A DNA stretch of 64,000 bases from Halomonas sp. 25-S5 (GTDB lineage Bacteria; Pseudomonadota; Gammaproteobacteria; Pseudomonadales; Halomonadaceae), in NCBI RefSeq assembly GCF_029889845.1, contig NZ_JARANV010000013.1:1-64000 (forward strand), in the 5' to 3' direction. Within the stretch, counting starts at the first letter, position 1, and every line of letters begins with the position of its first letter. The translations under genes were made by a program, and so were the position numbers. Under the pieces are notes generated by a model that saw nothing but the letters and a program-made list of their open reading frames with translations, searched no databases and had not been told where the DNA came from. Shown piece by piece: positions 16,985 through 27,149 of this stretch.

Positions 16985-18055
16985 ATGCCGCAAGCCCCTG
17001 AGATCTTCAAACACAGCCTCGACGACATCAAGCTGGACGGGCTGCCGCCACGGGATGACCCGGGGTTCGAGGATGCTGTGCTGCTCACCCTCACCACCCA
17101 GTACGCAGCAAAGGGCTACTCGGCCGCGATCGTCATCCAGGATGGGCATGTCCTTGGGGTCGCCGTGCCGCAGGAAGGCGTCGAGCCCAAGCAGTACATC
17201 CTGGGCCTTCTCGAGCACCGCTTTCTCGAGGATGCGCTGCCGGCACTCGAGGTCATGGCGGAGATGACCGACGATCCCGAGATCCTCTACAACTACGGCG
17301 TCTGCCTGTCCGAGATGGACCGGGTCGAGGAGTCGGTCGCGCCCCTGCAGGCGTGCGTCGAGCAAGCTCCGGACTATGCTCATGCGCATGCGGCGCTGGG
17401 CTTCTCCTTCATCAAGCTCGGGCAGCTGGACAAGGCCGAGGTCGTGCTGCGTGATGCGGCGAAACAGCTCCCCGACGACCTGTGGATCAACCGCAATCTG
17501 GCGGGCCTGCTTGCCAAGCGCGGCAAGCACGAAGAGGCCAAGCCCTTCTTCGAGCGCGCCCTGGCGGCCAATCCCCAGGATGTCGCCACCCTGTATGGCC
17601 TGGCGCTGAGTCTCGAGGAGATGGGACCCCAGAACGCGGAACAGGCCGACGGCATCTACAAGCGCATCATCGAGCTGGAGCCGTCCTCGCCCATCGCCAC
17701 TGAGGTCAAGAAGGCTCGGAGCCGTCTCTCGCAGGAGACAATGAAGTCCAAGGCCGATGGCGGACTGCGCATGGACGCCGTGATGTACATGACGGGTGCC
17801 TTCGAGACGTTCGCCAAGATGGATCGGCAAGAGGTCGCCAAGACCGTGTTCGAGATCGCCAAGCTCGGTGAAAGCGGCCTCTCCATCAACGGCCCGGATA
17901 AGCGCTACTCGCTGGAATCCCTCGACGGCGATTTCTCGGGTCTACAGCTCCTGTCGATGATGCACGTGGGCCTGAAATTCATCGATCCCTCCATGGACTC
18001 ACAGTCCGGCCTGGATGCCGAGTACGACGCGGCCAGGAAGATGGCCGGCAAATGA
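16985..18055 (+). CDS. TPR-repeat protein
   Basis: A 356-residue protein. The first about 90 residues are unique and contain a short strand segment (YSAAIVIQDGHVLGVAVPQEG). Residues about 90-250 contain four or five tetratricopeptide repeats (for example NYGVCLSEMDRVEESVAPLQ, AALGFSFIKLGQLDKAEVVL, NLAGLLAKRGKHEEAKPFFE). A C-terminal helical tail follows. TPRs usually hold protein partners, so this may be an adaptor or sensor. It is divergent from the DUF4041 gene across a 216-bp gap, and the small acidic ORF lies after it on the other strand. I do not recognise a specific family. Confidence 0.75.
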   Translation: MPQAPEIFKHSLDDIKLDGLPPRDDPGFEDAVLLTLTTQYAAKGYSAAIVIQDGHVLGVAVPQEGVEPKQYILGLLEHRFLEDALPALEVMAEMTDDPEILYNYGVCLSEMDRVEESVAPLQACVEQAPDYAHAHAALGFSFIKLGQLDKAEVVLRDAAKQLPDDLWINRNLAGLLAKRGKHEEAKPFFERALAANPQDVATLYGLALSLEEMGPQNAEQADGIYKRIIELEPSSPIATEVKKARSRLSQETMKSKADGGLRMDAVMYMTGAFETFAKMDRQEVAKTVFEIAKLGESGLSINGPDKRYSLESLDGDFSGLQLLSMMHVGLKFIDPSMDSQSGLDAEYDAARKMAGK

Positions 18056-18076
18056 TCCCGCAGGATGGCCGGGCGA

Positions 18077-18199
18077 TCAGTGCTCCCGCTCGGCGGCCTC
18101 CTCCTCGTCCATGGAGTAGTCCAGACCGGTGGCGTCATCGTTAACGATGATCATCAGACAATCGGTACAGACCATGAAGTCGTCGTCGATGATGTCCAC
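18077..18199 (-). CDS. small acidic CxxC protein, 40 aa
   Basis: A short frame with a GTG start at 18199 and AGGA just upstream. The product is 40 residues and strongly acidic, with one CxxC pair (VCTDCLM) and the segment NDDATGLDYSMDEEEAAERE. Short proteins with this CxxC, NDD-x-x-GLDY and EEAxxR layout occur in mobile elements and phages, which supports coding. It fills most of the gap between the TPR gene and the 855-aa gene. Function unknown. Confidence 0.5.
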   Translation of the reverse strand: MDIIDDDFMVCTDCLMIIVNDDATGLDYSMDEEEAAEREH

Positions 18200-18237
18200 T
18201 CCTATACACCCCCAGTTGATATGCGATCTAAGTATGA

Positions 18238-20805
18238 TCATCGCATCCTGTCGGTCAATCCCTTTATCAGCCCGCTCATCTTCTCTTTCGCCCCAGACTC
18301 CTTGACCCGCTCGGAGGCCTGCCCCCAGAGATTGCCGGCCATGTCTCGCGCCTTGCCAGCGGCATATTCCCTATGTTGGCCATCGAGCAGGTTGGCAAGC
18401 TCTGGGCGATGCTTGATACGGGCGACCACGGCGTGCAGCTCAGGCTGGTAAATTGCAGGATGCACGCCGCACATGGCCATCTCTCGTAGTGTGTCGGTCA
18501 GTCGCTGTTCCGGCAGCGGGCGATCTGCCAGGTCTAACGCTTGCAAGCGCCCCTGACACTCCTGGGCAAAGTCGCGGTCATCCTGGAGCCGCCAGCGGAG
18601 GTAGTCTCCGGCCAAGTTATTGGGCACTGCTTCGAGCTTCTCATCCAGCTGGCGCTGCTTGCGAGTCAGCGATTCCAGCAGCTTGGCCTGCAGGGCAGAA
18701 AGCTCTTGATGCGCCTGTGACTCCCATTCCCGATGTGCCTGGCTCTTGACCTTCTGGCGCAGCAGCTCGCTCACTCTGGTCGTCAGCATCTGGGACATTA
18801 CCGGTGCACCAGCCCCGAACACCCAGGCACCCGCGGGGCCGAACATCATCATGCCGACGCCGGCCCCCACCACGGAACCGCTGCCCGCCAGCCCCATGCG
18901 CACCATCCCATCCAGCATGATCTGCTCGATGGCCTGTTTTCCGGTCAGTTGCCCACGACGGTAGGCAACCAGGCCCCTGACCGCACTGATCGAACCAGCA
19001 AAGCTGATGACGCTGGGGTTGAGAATCTCGACGCCCGTGCTCAAAGAGTCTCGGGTTACCTGCTCCACCAGCTCATTGCTCAGCCCATCGACGAAGAAAA
19101 CCTTGTCGGCCCACTCTGGAGGGATCTGGTCGACCAGTTCGGTATTGGCAATGACCGGGTAGTCGTAACGCTGGAAGTGCTCCCGCAGACCGCCAAGGGT
19201 GGTATGGAACTTGACCTGGAACTCCTGGCCATCCACCAGCAGATCCCAACCTGGCTCATTGGCCGCATCAGGGAAGCTGACAGTATGGCCCGCCGCGGAC
19301 AACTGAGCCGCGACGGCCTTCTCGGCCACATACCCCTTGAGCTGGCTGACGCCACCGAGTATCGCCCTGTCGCTACCATCGAGGATCTGCTCTGCCATCT
19401 CTGCAATGCTAAGGCCGACACCGATATCGGCGGCCCGGGAAAAATCGGCAGCAGCAATGACGGTCGGATCGACGGCAGCAACCGAGTAGAGCACATCGCC
19501 GGCAGTCAGGGTCGCCATGGCAGCCGCGGCCTGCTTCTCGCCACTCTGCTGAGTCTCGCCAGACAGGCGGGAGCCGAGCGGTGAGGCCTCCTCGGCATGC
19601 TGCCGGATGGGCTGGGCCATGGCATCGAGCACGTCGTCAGGCGGTACATCCGCGGAGCGAGTGGGAAGCCTGGAGAGCCATTGCCACTCATCGCGATATC
19701 GCTTCAGTTCCTTGGCACTGACACCTTCGCCGACCGGCAGGCCAGCTGCCTGAGAGAAACAGCGCCTGGCGCTCTCCATGCCTGAGCCGCCGCAGAGCTT
19801 GCCCTGCAGGGTCAGCATGGCCATGACCCTGGCGGCCACCGCGACCCTAACCTTCTCGTTCGCCGAACGAAAGAACCACCAGCTGCCGCCTCCCGCCACC
19901 CCGAGAACGGTGATAGGGTTGGACATGACCGAGACAAAGGAGACAAGGCCAGGACCGCTGACCAAGGGAATGAAGGCCGAGGCCTGGGCGGCCAGGATGT
20001 AGGCAGAGAAACCCGCTGCACTGACGCTGATACCGAAACCACTCAGAGATCCGACTAGAAGCAGAGCATTTCGAAATGCCGCGTCGTTGCGGCGATTGGC
20101 CTGGGTATCATCGAGAAGACGGTCATGGTTCTCGCCACTCAGCTCATTGAGCGATGCGATCGCCTGTCTCAGTATCTCGTGCCGCTGATCTTGAGTCGGC
20201 GGCGACGCCTCCTCCATCAGCGCCTGCTCAAGCAGTTCGTCCAGGATCGGCATCACCACATCATCCAGGGTAGTGGCGTGTTGGCCCTTGGCAAACCAGC
20301 CGCGCTGATGGAGCCAGCGGCGCCCAGAGTTGACCAGCCCGGGAGGATCCAGCACATGGATCAGCCGAGCGGCCATGTCGTCAGCCAGAAAGCCGCAGCC
20401 CCGGAACGAGGTGGTCAGCCTTGGAGAAAGGCCCAGAGCAACTCTGAGGCGTGCCCACAGCAGCAGGCGCAGCAAGTCATCGCTGTAATTTGAGTCCAGC
20501 CAGTAGTGTTGCCTCTCGCCAAGCTCCCGGCCAGCCTCCTCGACCTCGGGTGCCGGCAGTCGAGGCAAGTCGTGACGGTCGGAGCCCTCTAGCCATTGCT
20601 CGACCTGATGGCCCAAACGCTTGGCTAGCCCCTCCATGCGCTCGATCGCCTGCTCGTGGAGCGTTTCGAGACGACGCTTCCACCGACTGTCGTCGAAGAG
20701 CGCCAGGCAGGTGGCAATCAGCTCGCGATTGGCACCGCCGAGTCCAGCCAGAAGGTCAGTCGGCGACAGGGAAACCTCATGATGAGTGGGCTGACGATCC
20801 TTCAT
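18238..20805 (-). CDS. large membrane protein with PD-(D/E)xK-like nuclease motif
   Basis: An 855-residue protein with no family I can name. Residues 1-240 are helical and soluble. Residues about 245-312 hold hydrophobic Gly/Ala/Ser-rich segments, probably two or three membrane helices. A middle domain at about 485-600 reads AEKAVAAQLSAAGH, then GWDLLVDG, then FQVKFH: E495, D521, Q530 and K532 fit the restriction-endonuclease-like pattern E...D...(E/Q)xK. A second glycine-rich hydrophobic segment (about 636-670) and a long helical tail follow. The start at 20805 has GGAGGGC. It is a lone gene in a defence island, so a membrane-tethered effector is plausible. The nuclease call is motif-based only. 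Confidence 0.6.
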   Translation of the reverse strand: MKDRQPTHHEVSLSPTDLLAGLGGANRELIATCLALFDDSRWKRRLETLHEQAIERMEGLAKRLGHQVEQWLEGSDRHDLPRLPAPEVEEAGRELGERQHYWLDSNYSDDLLRLLLWARLRVALGLSPRLTTSFRGCGFLADDMAARLIHVLDPPGLVNSGRRWLHQRGWFAKGQHATTLDDVVMPILDELLEQALMEEASPPTQDQRHEILRQAIASLNELSGENHDRLLDDTQANRRNDAAFRNALLLVGSLSGFGISVSAAGFSAYILAAQASAFIPLVSGPGLVSFVSVMSNPITVLGVAGGGSWWFFRSANEKVRVAVAARVMAMLTLQGKLCGGSGMESARRCFSQAAGLPVGEGVSAKELKRYRDEWQWLSRLPTRSADVPPDDVLDAMAQPIRQHAEEASPLGSRLSGETQQSGEKQAAAAMATLTAGDVLYSVAAVDPTVIAAADFSRAADIGVGLSIAEMAEQILDGSDRAILGGVSQLKGYVAEKAVAAQLSAAGHTVSFPDAANEPGWDLLVDGQEFQVKFHTTLGGLREHFQRYDYPVIANTELVDQIPPEWADKVFFVDGLSNELVEQVTRDSLSTGVEILNPSVISFAGSISAVRGLVAYRRGQLTGKQAIEQIMLDGMVRMGLAGSGSVVGAGVGMMMFGPAGAWVFGAGAPVMSQMLTTRVSELLRQKVKSQAHREWESQAHQELSALQAKLLESLTRKQRQLDEKLEAVPNNLAGDYLRWRLQDDRDFAQECQGRLQALDLADRPLPEQRLTDTLREMAMCGVHPAIYQPELHAVVARIKHRPELANLLDGQHREYAAGKARDMAGNLWGQASERVKESGAKEKMSGLIKGLTDRMR

Positions 20806-20871
20806 GCGCCCTCCGGGCTGAGACAGTGATGACCTTGAGTATGGCGAAGGAAGTGCTTTGATGCAGACTGT

Positions 20872-21831
20872 TCAGCCTTTTATCTGCTCCACACCCACCG
20901 TCTTCTCCGTCCCCACCTCGTAGCCGCTGACCAGCACGTAACGGCTGCCGGGGCGGTGGTTGGCCCACTTGCCGCGGTAGAAGCGGGCGTCACGTAGCTG
21001 CCGCCAGTAGGGCGACACCGAGTGCGGCGCGGTCATGGCCACCCGTAACTCCCGGTCCTCGCGGTCGATACCGATGTGGGCGAAGGGCACGTCCTTCCTG
21101 CCGTCCGGATGCTTGTTCTTCATCCAGTCCGGCACGCCGCTCGACAGCGCCTCAGGATAGGCAGACAGGTACATGCCAAGCGACAGCACATACCGCACCA
21201 CCTCGCGCAGGATCATGCCCTCCTCGTCCGCCAGCCTTGTCGACCGACCGCCGGCATGCTCGATGGCCTCGCGATTGATGAAGTCGGTGATCTGGCTGGG
21301 CTTGAAGGCGCCGCGCAGCATGGTGGGATTGAGGCTCGGCTTGTCGTCAAGTGGGTTGTGGATGGCGACGATCAGCCAGGGATCGCCGATGCCTTTCATG
21401 TCCACGCCATGCGGATTGCCGTGTGCCTTCAGGAAGGTTTCGTAGCGGCCGGGCAACTCGGTCGAATCCACCCAGGCGACCAGGGCACCGTCGACCTGAT
21501 GGCCATGGAACGTCTGCCTGGCCGGGAACGACAGCGTGCTGAACTCCCAGGGCCACGACCAGGCGTCGCCCTGAACCTTGCTGAGCTGCACCGTCTGCAG
21601 CCACTCCGACAGCGACGGCTCCGGCACCACCACCCTGCCCTCGCGGCCGTGGTGCCACTCGAGCATCAGGATCTCGCCGTTTATGGAATGCACCACCTGC
21701 TCGTCGTGCAACATCTCGTCGAAGATCTCGGCCTCGACCTTGGGCTTCTTCGGCAGGCCCATCATCTTCATCACCGAGCGCACGTAGCGGCGGGTGAAGC
21801 TGGGGTAGTGGCGGTAGGTGGTCGGATACAT
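20872..21831 (-). CDS. hypothetical protein, 319 aa
   Basis: No family recognised. The N-terminus is basic and aromatic (YPTTYRHYPSFTRRYVRSVMKMM). The centre has strands typical of a globular protein (VHSINGEILMLEWHHG, DGALVAWVDS, DPWLIVAIHNP). The C-terminus carries a motif-like run (PYWRQLRDARFYRGKW, then GSRYVLVSGYEV). That run resembles the conserved Arg/His/Trp-rich tails of some phage-borne proteins with an RRGHW-like signature. No membrane segment or catalytic motif is apparent. It lies in the same direction as the 855-aa gene, 66 bp upstream of it, so the two may be co-expressed. Confidence is in coding only. Confidence 0.6.
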   Translation of the reverse strand: MYPTTYRHYPSFTRRYVRSVMKMMGLPKKPKVEAEIFDEMLHDEQVVHSINGEILMLEWHHGREGRVVVPEPSLSEWLQTVQLSKVQGDAWSWPWEFSTLSFPARQTFHGHQVDGALVAWVDSTELPGRYETFLKAHGNPHGVDMKGIGDPWLIVAIHNPLDDKPSLNPTMLRGAFKPSQITDFINREAIEHAGGRSTRLADEEGMILREVVRYVLSLGMYLSAYPEALSSGVPDWMKNKHPDGRKDVPFAHIGIDREDRELRVAMTAPHSVSPYWRQLRDARFYRGKWANHRPGSRYVLVSGYEVGTEKTVGVEQIKG

Positions 21832-22209
21832 TGGCGTCTCATCGAGGCGTGAACGATGGCGTCAGGGTACACCACCACCAGGCCTGGGCAATGACGCAGA
21901 CGCCGGCGAAGCCGGGGGCGGGTTGGGAGCGGCGCCAGATTATGCGACGTCAACTACGTTGACCGGTCGGCCAGAGTAATTGTCGCTCTATAGCCAGATA
22001 GCACGTGTCCGCGGCGAGGGTGGCACGAAGTATAAGTGGGTTACCGCTGATAATTCTTTTTCGGCTTCAGCAACGACTTTCAGGCCGCCTTGAGTAGCTA
22101 ATAAAACCTAGCAGGCGGGTTAACCGACTGCCAGGGAAAAATCAAGCCAATTTTTCAAAACCAGTTATATATTTTTATGTTATCCGAAGTTACCCACAAG
22201 CCTGATGAT
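21832..22209. other. 378-bp AT-rich gap
   Basis: Between two minus-strand genes. The base composition drops well below the flanks from about 22020 on. No RNA gene, clear terminator or ORF is visible. It probably contains the promoter of the 319-aa gene and the 3' end of the res transcript, but I see no specific site. Confidence 0.4.
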
Positions 22210-25200
22210 TCAGGAATATACACTTTTCCCGACCACATCCAGCAGCTTGGCGTAGTCCGTCACTACGTCATACTTTACCTTGTCCTCTATGACCTGCCGA
22301 CTGATCTTATCGAAAAACTTGCGCGCACACTCGATCTTGGTTTTCTCGATCTCGCGCAGTTTCATGGACGACATGGTACCTTTGGTTTCGGCGACGAAGT
22401 AGATGTGCCTCACGCTACCAGCCCGGAAGGAAATTGCCCAGTCCGGGTTGTAATCGCCCACTGGGGTAGGAATCAGGAAGCCTCGCGGCAGTTTAGCATA
22501 GACTACCACTTCACTGCTGACATCCAGCTCCTGGACAAAGCGTCGCTCGACATCGGAATCGGTAATGGCATAGTCGTAGACGTGATTTTGCAGCTTCTGC
22601 GTAGCGCGAGAAAAGTCCTGACCGGCCTGGTTGGCAGTGAAGACATCTACGTCGTAACGCTCGTCTACTTCATCGTAGGCCAGGCGCTCGATAACCATGG
22701 CGGCTTTCTGCTCAGTGATCAGCCGTGATGCCTCGGCAATGAAGTGCTCCGGGTTCTGCCGGAACTGATTGAACACAGCCGGCTGTATCCCCTGCAGAAT
22801 CCTGGCGGTAGTCTGGCGGGTCAGCTTGACACTCTCGGCCACCTTGCCCAATAGGTCATACCGGACTAGCGAGTGAATAGAGTCACCCCACTCGGTTTTG
22901 GTCTCTTCTACCTTGAAGCCATCCCCTTTACGCAGTTGTTCATCGGTCAGGCCATCCTGCTGAATGCCTTTCTGGACGGTGTACTGCAACGGGGTTACTC
23001 GCAGGCTATCGTCGAGTTCTGCAATGCATTTACTTACCAGCTCGTCGGAGTCAAACTCGACGCGGTATACCGATTTACGATTGATTCGTTGCCACAGCGC
23101 CTGAAACTCCTTCTTATCGAAATTGGCGTTTAGGGGGTTAGTTTTCGGCTTGCGGCCATCTTCCGGCTTTGGCATCTGAGCCTCACTATATACGCTGTCT
23201 ATCAAATCGAAAACTTGATCAGCATAGGGTTGCAGCTCGGTCGGCAGTGCGGCCAGACTGCCTTCTTTTTTGGCCTGATGATAAAGGTCAGCGATATGAT
23301 CCGCATCGTCGGTATAGTCGTTCTTCACCAAGTAGCGGTATATCTGCTTGGCCATGGCAGCGGTCACGTCTACCGGGCCTTGCTCGGTCGTCAGCTGCTT
23401 GCCGGTGAAGTAGGCTTCGGTCGCCTGTCGTGGTCGTGCGCTCAGTGCTTCACTGATCTCCTGCTGCAAGCCGGCAACAAAATTCTTGTAGCTCTCACTC
23501 GCAATCACAGTGAGTACGTTGATGTTGTGCACCACGGCAGGGTTATCCATGCGGTCGCCGTGCTGGTCCACCGACAAGCGTAACCCGCGCCCCACCTCCT
23601 GGCGGCGTGAGATGGTGTTGTCACTGTGCTTGAGCATGCACATGACGAAGACATTTGGATTATCCCAGCCCTCACGCAGGGCCGAGTGGGAGAAGATGAA
23701 CCTCACCTTCCGTTTCGCACTGGTTTCTGCATCATCTGAAGCCCTGTGAAGCGCCAACAGGCTCTCTTTGTCCTTCAAAATCAGATCGTAAGCATCAACG
23801 TCTTGAGACACAGGAACACGGTGCCCAGTCTCGGCATCCTTTTCCTGTCTGATATTACCATCAATGTCCCGCCCGGTCTTTTTGTCGATGGAGAAGTAAC
23901 CGCTGTGCGTGGTTGCCGAGTCAATACTATCCAGATACTTCCTGTAGGCCTCATTATCGATGGCCAACTCGGACAAGTATTCGTCTTTCAGTAGCTGATA
24001 TTCCTGCTCAAAAATACGCGCATACTCACCTTTCTCATCAGGCTGATCGTAATCGCGATACTTTGCCACCTCGTCGATAAAGAAAAGCGACAGCACCTTG
24101 ATACCCTGACCAAACAACTGCTTCTCGCGGTCTAGGTGGGCTTTGATGGTCTCGCGGATCTGGATGCGGCGAACATCACGCTCGGACACGTTACCGTTGG
24201 CTTCACCAGCTTTCAGTACCAACCCGTTGGTAAACTCTACGGTGTCGGAGGTGGCGTCGATCTGGCTGATGGTGAAGCCGTCACGATACTGGTCCAGCTC
24301 ACCTGACTCGGAAAACAAATCATTCCGAAACTGCAAGCGGCGCAGTTGGCGTTTTATCTCACCAGTCTTTAGTCTTACTTCCAGCTCGATGCGGGCGACC
24401 GGAGCCTTCTTGGAAATATCGATACCTTCCAGATACAGGTAGGCATTGGTGCCAGCCAGGCCACGCGTCTGGATTCCGCGCACGGAGATCTTTTTGACCA
24501 GCTTTTGGTTGTATGCATCCAGTGCATCCAGGCGGTGAATCCGGTTGTGCTGGGTACGGTGGGTGGCCGAGTAGCGCAGAATCATCAGCGGTTTGAACCG
24601 CGGCAAGGCCTCCATAGTGGCTTTGCCCTCCATCTTCTGCGGTTCATCGAGAATCAGAATCGGCCGGTTGGCGGCAATCACATCAATCGGCTTGCGCGAC
24701 TGGAAGTCATCCAGCTCGTCATAGATACGCCGGTTATCCGCTCCACGGGCATTGAACGCCTGGATATTCATCACCATCACGTTGATGCCAGCATCGGACG
24801 AAAAGCTCTCCAGCTCATGCAGCCGCTTGGAGTTGTAGATAAAAAATCGCGCCTTCTTGCCGTAGCTTTCGGTAAAGTGCTCCGCCGTAATCTGCAGGGA
24901 CTTAAACACCCCTTCACGGATGGCGATGGAGGGCACCATGATGATGAACTTGCTCCAGCCATAGCGCTTGTTCATCTCGAAGATAGTCTTGATGTAGCAG
25001 TAGGTCTTGCCGGTGCCGGTCTCCATCTCCACGTCCAGGTGGATGCGCGTAGCCGCCAGAGCGTCCTTCTTGTAGGCCGCCTTGACAGGCACCCGGTTAC
25101 CCTTGTTGTCGTAGGTAGTGAACTCGGTTAGCGACGTTGCAACCGGCAGGTTCTGGCGGCGCTGGACGGCCTGGATGTTCTCCAGCACCTGGGCTTCGCT

Positions 25201-25374
25201 GAGTGCCAGGTCAGCGTTCTTGAAGCCCTCTTCGTCAAAGGCTCTGGCCTGTGAACGCTGGCCAGGATCGATCCTGTAGGTCAGGCCATCGAGCAGAGGT
25301 TGACCGGCAAAGCAGTCCACCACGGACTCTACGGCATGGGTCTGGTAGGCTTGAGTTTTAAACTTCAGCTTCAT
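22210..25374 (-). CDS. res: type III restriction enzyme, Res subunit
   Basis: A 1054-residue helicase-nuclease. Motif I is [13 protein letters not shown] (near residue 118-130). The DExx box reads [11 protein letters not shown], the DEPQ form typical of type III Res. The C-terminal helicase half is present ([17 protein letters not shown], then [11 protein letters not shown]). The nuclease site near the C-terminus is PDW followed by AETKG, a PD-x(n)-ExK pattern. With Mod it forms the complex that cuts after head-to-head recognition of unmethylated sites. I chose the ATG at 25374 (AAAGAG 7 nt upstream) over the one at 25392. It is last in the five-gene minus-strand block, separated from the AlbA_2 gene by about 105 bp. 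Confidence 0.9.
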   Translation of the reverse strand: MKLKFKTQAYQTHAVESVVDCFAGQPLLDGLTYRIDPGQRSQARAFDEEGFKNADLALSEAQVLENIQAVQRRQNLPVATSLTEFTTYDNKGNRVPVKAAYKKDALAATRIHLDVEMETGTGKTYCYIKTIFEMNKRYGWSKFIIMVPSIAIREGVFKSLQITAEHFTESYGKKARFFIYNSKRLHELESFSSDAGINVMVMNIQAFNARGADNRRIYDELDDFQSRKPIDVIAANRPILILDEPQKMEGKATMEALPRFKPLMILRYSATHRTQHNRIHRLDALDAYNQKLVKKISVRGIQTRGLAGTNAYLYLEGIDISKKAPVARIELEVRLKTGEIKRQLRRLQFRNDLFSESGELDQYRDGFTISQIDATSDTVEFTNGLVLKAGEANGNVSERDVRRIQIRETIKAHLDREKQLFGQGIKVLSLFFIDEVAKYRDYDQPDEKGEYARIFEQEYQLLKDEYLSELAIDNEAYRKYLDSIDSATTHSGYFSIDKKTGRDIDGNIRQEKDAETGHRVPVSQDVDAYDLILKDKESLLALHRASDDAETSAKRKVRFIFSHSALREGWDNPNVFVMCMLKHSDNTISRRQEVGRGLRLSVDQHGDRMDNPAVVHNINVLTVIASESYKNFVAGLQQEISEALSARPRQATEAYFTGKQLTTEQGPVDVTAAMAKQIYRYLVKNDYTDDADHIADLYHQAKKEGSLAALPTELQPYADQVFDLIDSVYSEAQMPKPEDGRKPKTNPLNANFDKKEFQALWQRINRKSVYRVEFDSDELVSKCIAELDDSLRVTPLQYTVQKGIQQDGLTDEQLRKGDGFKVEETKTEWGDSIHSLVRYDLLGKVAESVKLTRQTTARILQGIQPAVFNQFRQNPEHFIAEASRLITEQKAAMVIERLAYDEVDERYDVDVFTANQAGQDFSRATQKLQNHVYDYAITDSDVERRFVQELDVSSEVVVYAKLPRGFLIPTPVGDYNPDWAISFRAGSVRHIYFVAETKGTMSSMKLREIEKTKIECARKFFDKISRQVIEDKVKYDVVTDYAKLLDVVGKSVYS

Positions 25375-25479
25375 GGCAATCTCTTTCTGCATTCTTTCTG
25401 CATATGCACGGAATGACCTGCTTGCAGAAAGTAGTATGTGTTTGATTCTTATAGGACCTGACTGCTTGTGGCACTCTAT

Positions 25480-27138
25480 TCATTCTGCAAGCTTCCATTC
25501 AGGCTTGCCTCGAGAGCCCGCATTAAGAATGCGTCCGCGTCGCCTCAGTTTGGTCAACAGGTTGCCGATCTTGCGCTGCTTCTGATCCGGGGTCAGTGCA
25601 TCGCTAAGCTTGTCGACCAGCAATTTGTCGATGTCGGCACGGCTGGCCTGACCTGACTGTTGCAGATAGTCGGTGATCAGCTTGGCGTAAAACTCATCGT
25701 CTTGGGCGCGGGTACGGATGTAGTCCGCCATGTTTCCGGTTGCCTTGGCCACACTGGCTGACACATGGAACCGAGGCTTACGTCCCTCAATCAGCCCCGC
25801 GCGCTTCAAGCGGCTCACCGCCTCATCTGGAATCGGCAGCTTTTTCTGCACCCGGTCCAGGGCCAGCACATCCGCCAGCGGCAGGTCGGTTTTCTGGATC
25901 AACAGCCGGCTATAGGCCGGGTCAACCACGCTGCCGTAGATGGTCAGCCTAACCGCCCCGGACTCTGCCAGGTCGTAGTCCGGCATGGGGAAGTACCGCT
26001 TCGCCTGGCGGGCGTACATATCGTGAATGCCGTAACCCATGGTGTCGATCATGTTCAGCTCGGCCATGGCCTGGGCCAGGAAGGGGTTTCGGTAGCGGCG
26101 TGGTATGCGATTGCCTTCCAGATAGTCACTTGGTGCACCATCGAAAAAATTGCCCTCGTTTTCAAATACCAGGCGGTCGGGCTGCTCTATCACCACTACG
26201 CGGCCATTGCGAGTGTAGTCTTGGTGGGCAATGCAGTTATGCAGGGCCTCCAACACAATCTTCTGATCGTACTTGGAGACCTCAATGGGCAGCAGCTCAT
26301 CCTGAGGTAATAAGCGCAGCTGGATGTTGCGAATGCGCTGATACAGCTGAGTTGTGGTCAACAGAAACGGCGGTGCAAAGTGCTGGTAGGCCCGTTCGGC
26401 TCCCTCCAGCTTCCAGGTCAACTGTGCCGGGTGGGGTGACAGGTGCCAGACCGACTCGGGCTTACCTAGCAGCAACAACGCAGTGCGGGTGATCCGGCCG
26501 CTCTGGGTGAGTCGTGCCCGGTCCAGGAAGGTCGTCAATGGCCAGCCCATGACTTCATCGGCACTGAAGCGGTTGGCATACTTCTGGGCAAAGGCTTCCC
26601 GTGCCCTAGCCAGCGCCGCCTCGTCTAGGTCGGCCAGGCTGGCAGCCGGCACCAGCTGCGCGCTCCAGTCCTGCGCCAGGGTCTGCTGACGAATCTCGTC
26701 CAGCTTGTCCAGGCCCAGGGAGCCCAGGCTTTCACCGGCACGGGCGTGATAGTGCCCCTTCCAAGCAATGGGGATGCCCCGCGGCGCTGCGGGAATCTCA
26801 AACAGCAACACCCGTCCGTCTGCATGCTGCAATTCATGGATGTCGCGGAAGGTGACGCTGGGCTCGGTGCCTTGCGCCACCTGCTGCTTCAGACCATGCA
26901 TACGCTCCGGCTCTTCCCGGTAGTTGGTGCCCACCACGCCACGGGTTTTGTTGCTAACACCAAAGACCAGCCAGGCACGCTCCTGCCCGCGCAGATTGGC
27001 TTCGTTGCTGAGGGCCGAAAAGTACTCACCAATCTTGTTGGTGTCGTAATCGTTGCCGGCCTGCTTGAACTCCACTATCTCGTTTTCCCAGGTGCTGATC
27101 AGGGCCTCAAGCAACGCATTCAGGGCTGGCTGGTCCAT
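25480..27138 (-). CDS. ATP-binding protein with AlbA_2 (Schlafen-type) domain
   Basis: A 552-residue protein. The N-terminal AlbA_2 domain is evident in EIVEFKQAGN, YFSALSNEANLRG and WLVFGVSNKTRGVVGT. The C-terminal half has the HATPase_c_4-like block (EALHNCIAHQDYTRNGRVVV, FENEGNFFDG, NPFLAQAMAELNMIDTMGYG) and a helix-turn-helix tail. Such proteins are annotated as transcriptional regulators or helicase-associated factors; some AlbA_2 proteins are nucleic-acid enzymes. It sits between mod and res, 11 bp from mod, and so is part of the restriction block. It may regulate or modulate restriction. The domain call is strong; the role is inferred. Confidence 0.85.
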   Translation of the reverse strand: MDQPALNALLEALISTWENEIVEFKQAGNDYDTNKIGEYFSALSNEANLRGQERAWLVFGVSNKTRGVVGTNYREEPERMHGLKQQVAQGTEPSVTFRDIHELQHADGRVLLFEIPAAPRGIPIAWKGHYHARAGESLGSLGLDKLDEIRQQTLAQDWSAQLVPAASLADLDEAALARAREAFAQKYANRFSADEVMGWPLTTFLDRARLTQSGRITRTALLLLGKPESVWHLSPHPAQLTWKLEGAERAYQHFAPPFLLTTTQLYQRIRNIQLRLLPQDELLPIEVSKYDQKIVLEALHNCIAHQDYTRNGRVVVIEQPDRLVFENEGNFFDGAPSDYLEGNRIPRRYRNPFLAQAMAELNMIDTMGYGIHDMYARQAKRYFPMPDYDLAESGAVRLTIYGSVVDPAYSRLLIQKTDLPLADVLALDRVQKKLPIPDEAVSRLKRAGLIEGRKPRFHVSASVAKATGNMADYIRTRAQDDEFYAKLITDYLQQSGQASRADIDKLLVDKLSDALTPDQKQRKIGNLLTKLRRRGRILNAGSRGKPEWKLAE

Positions 27139-27149
27139 GCCACGACTCC

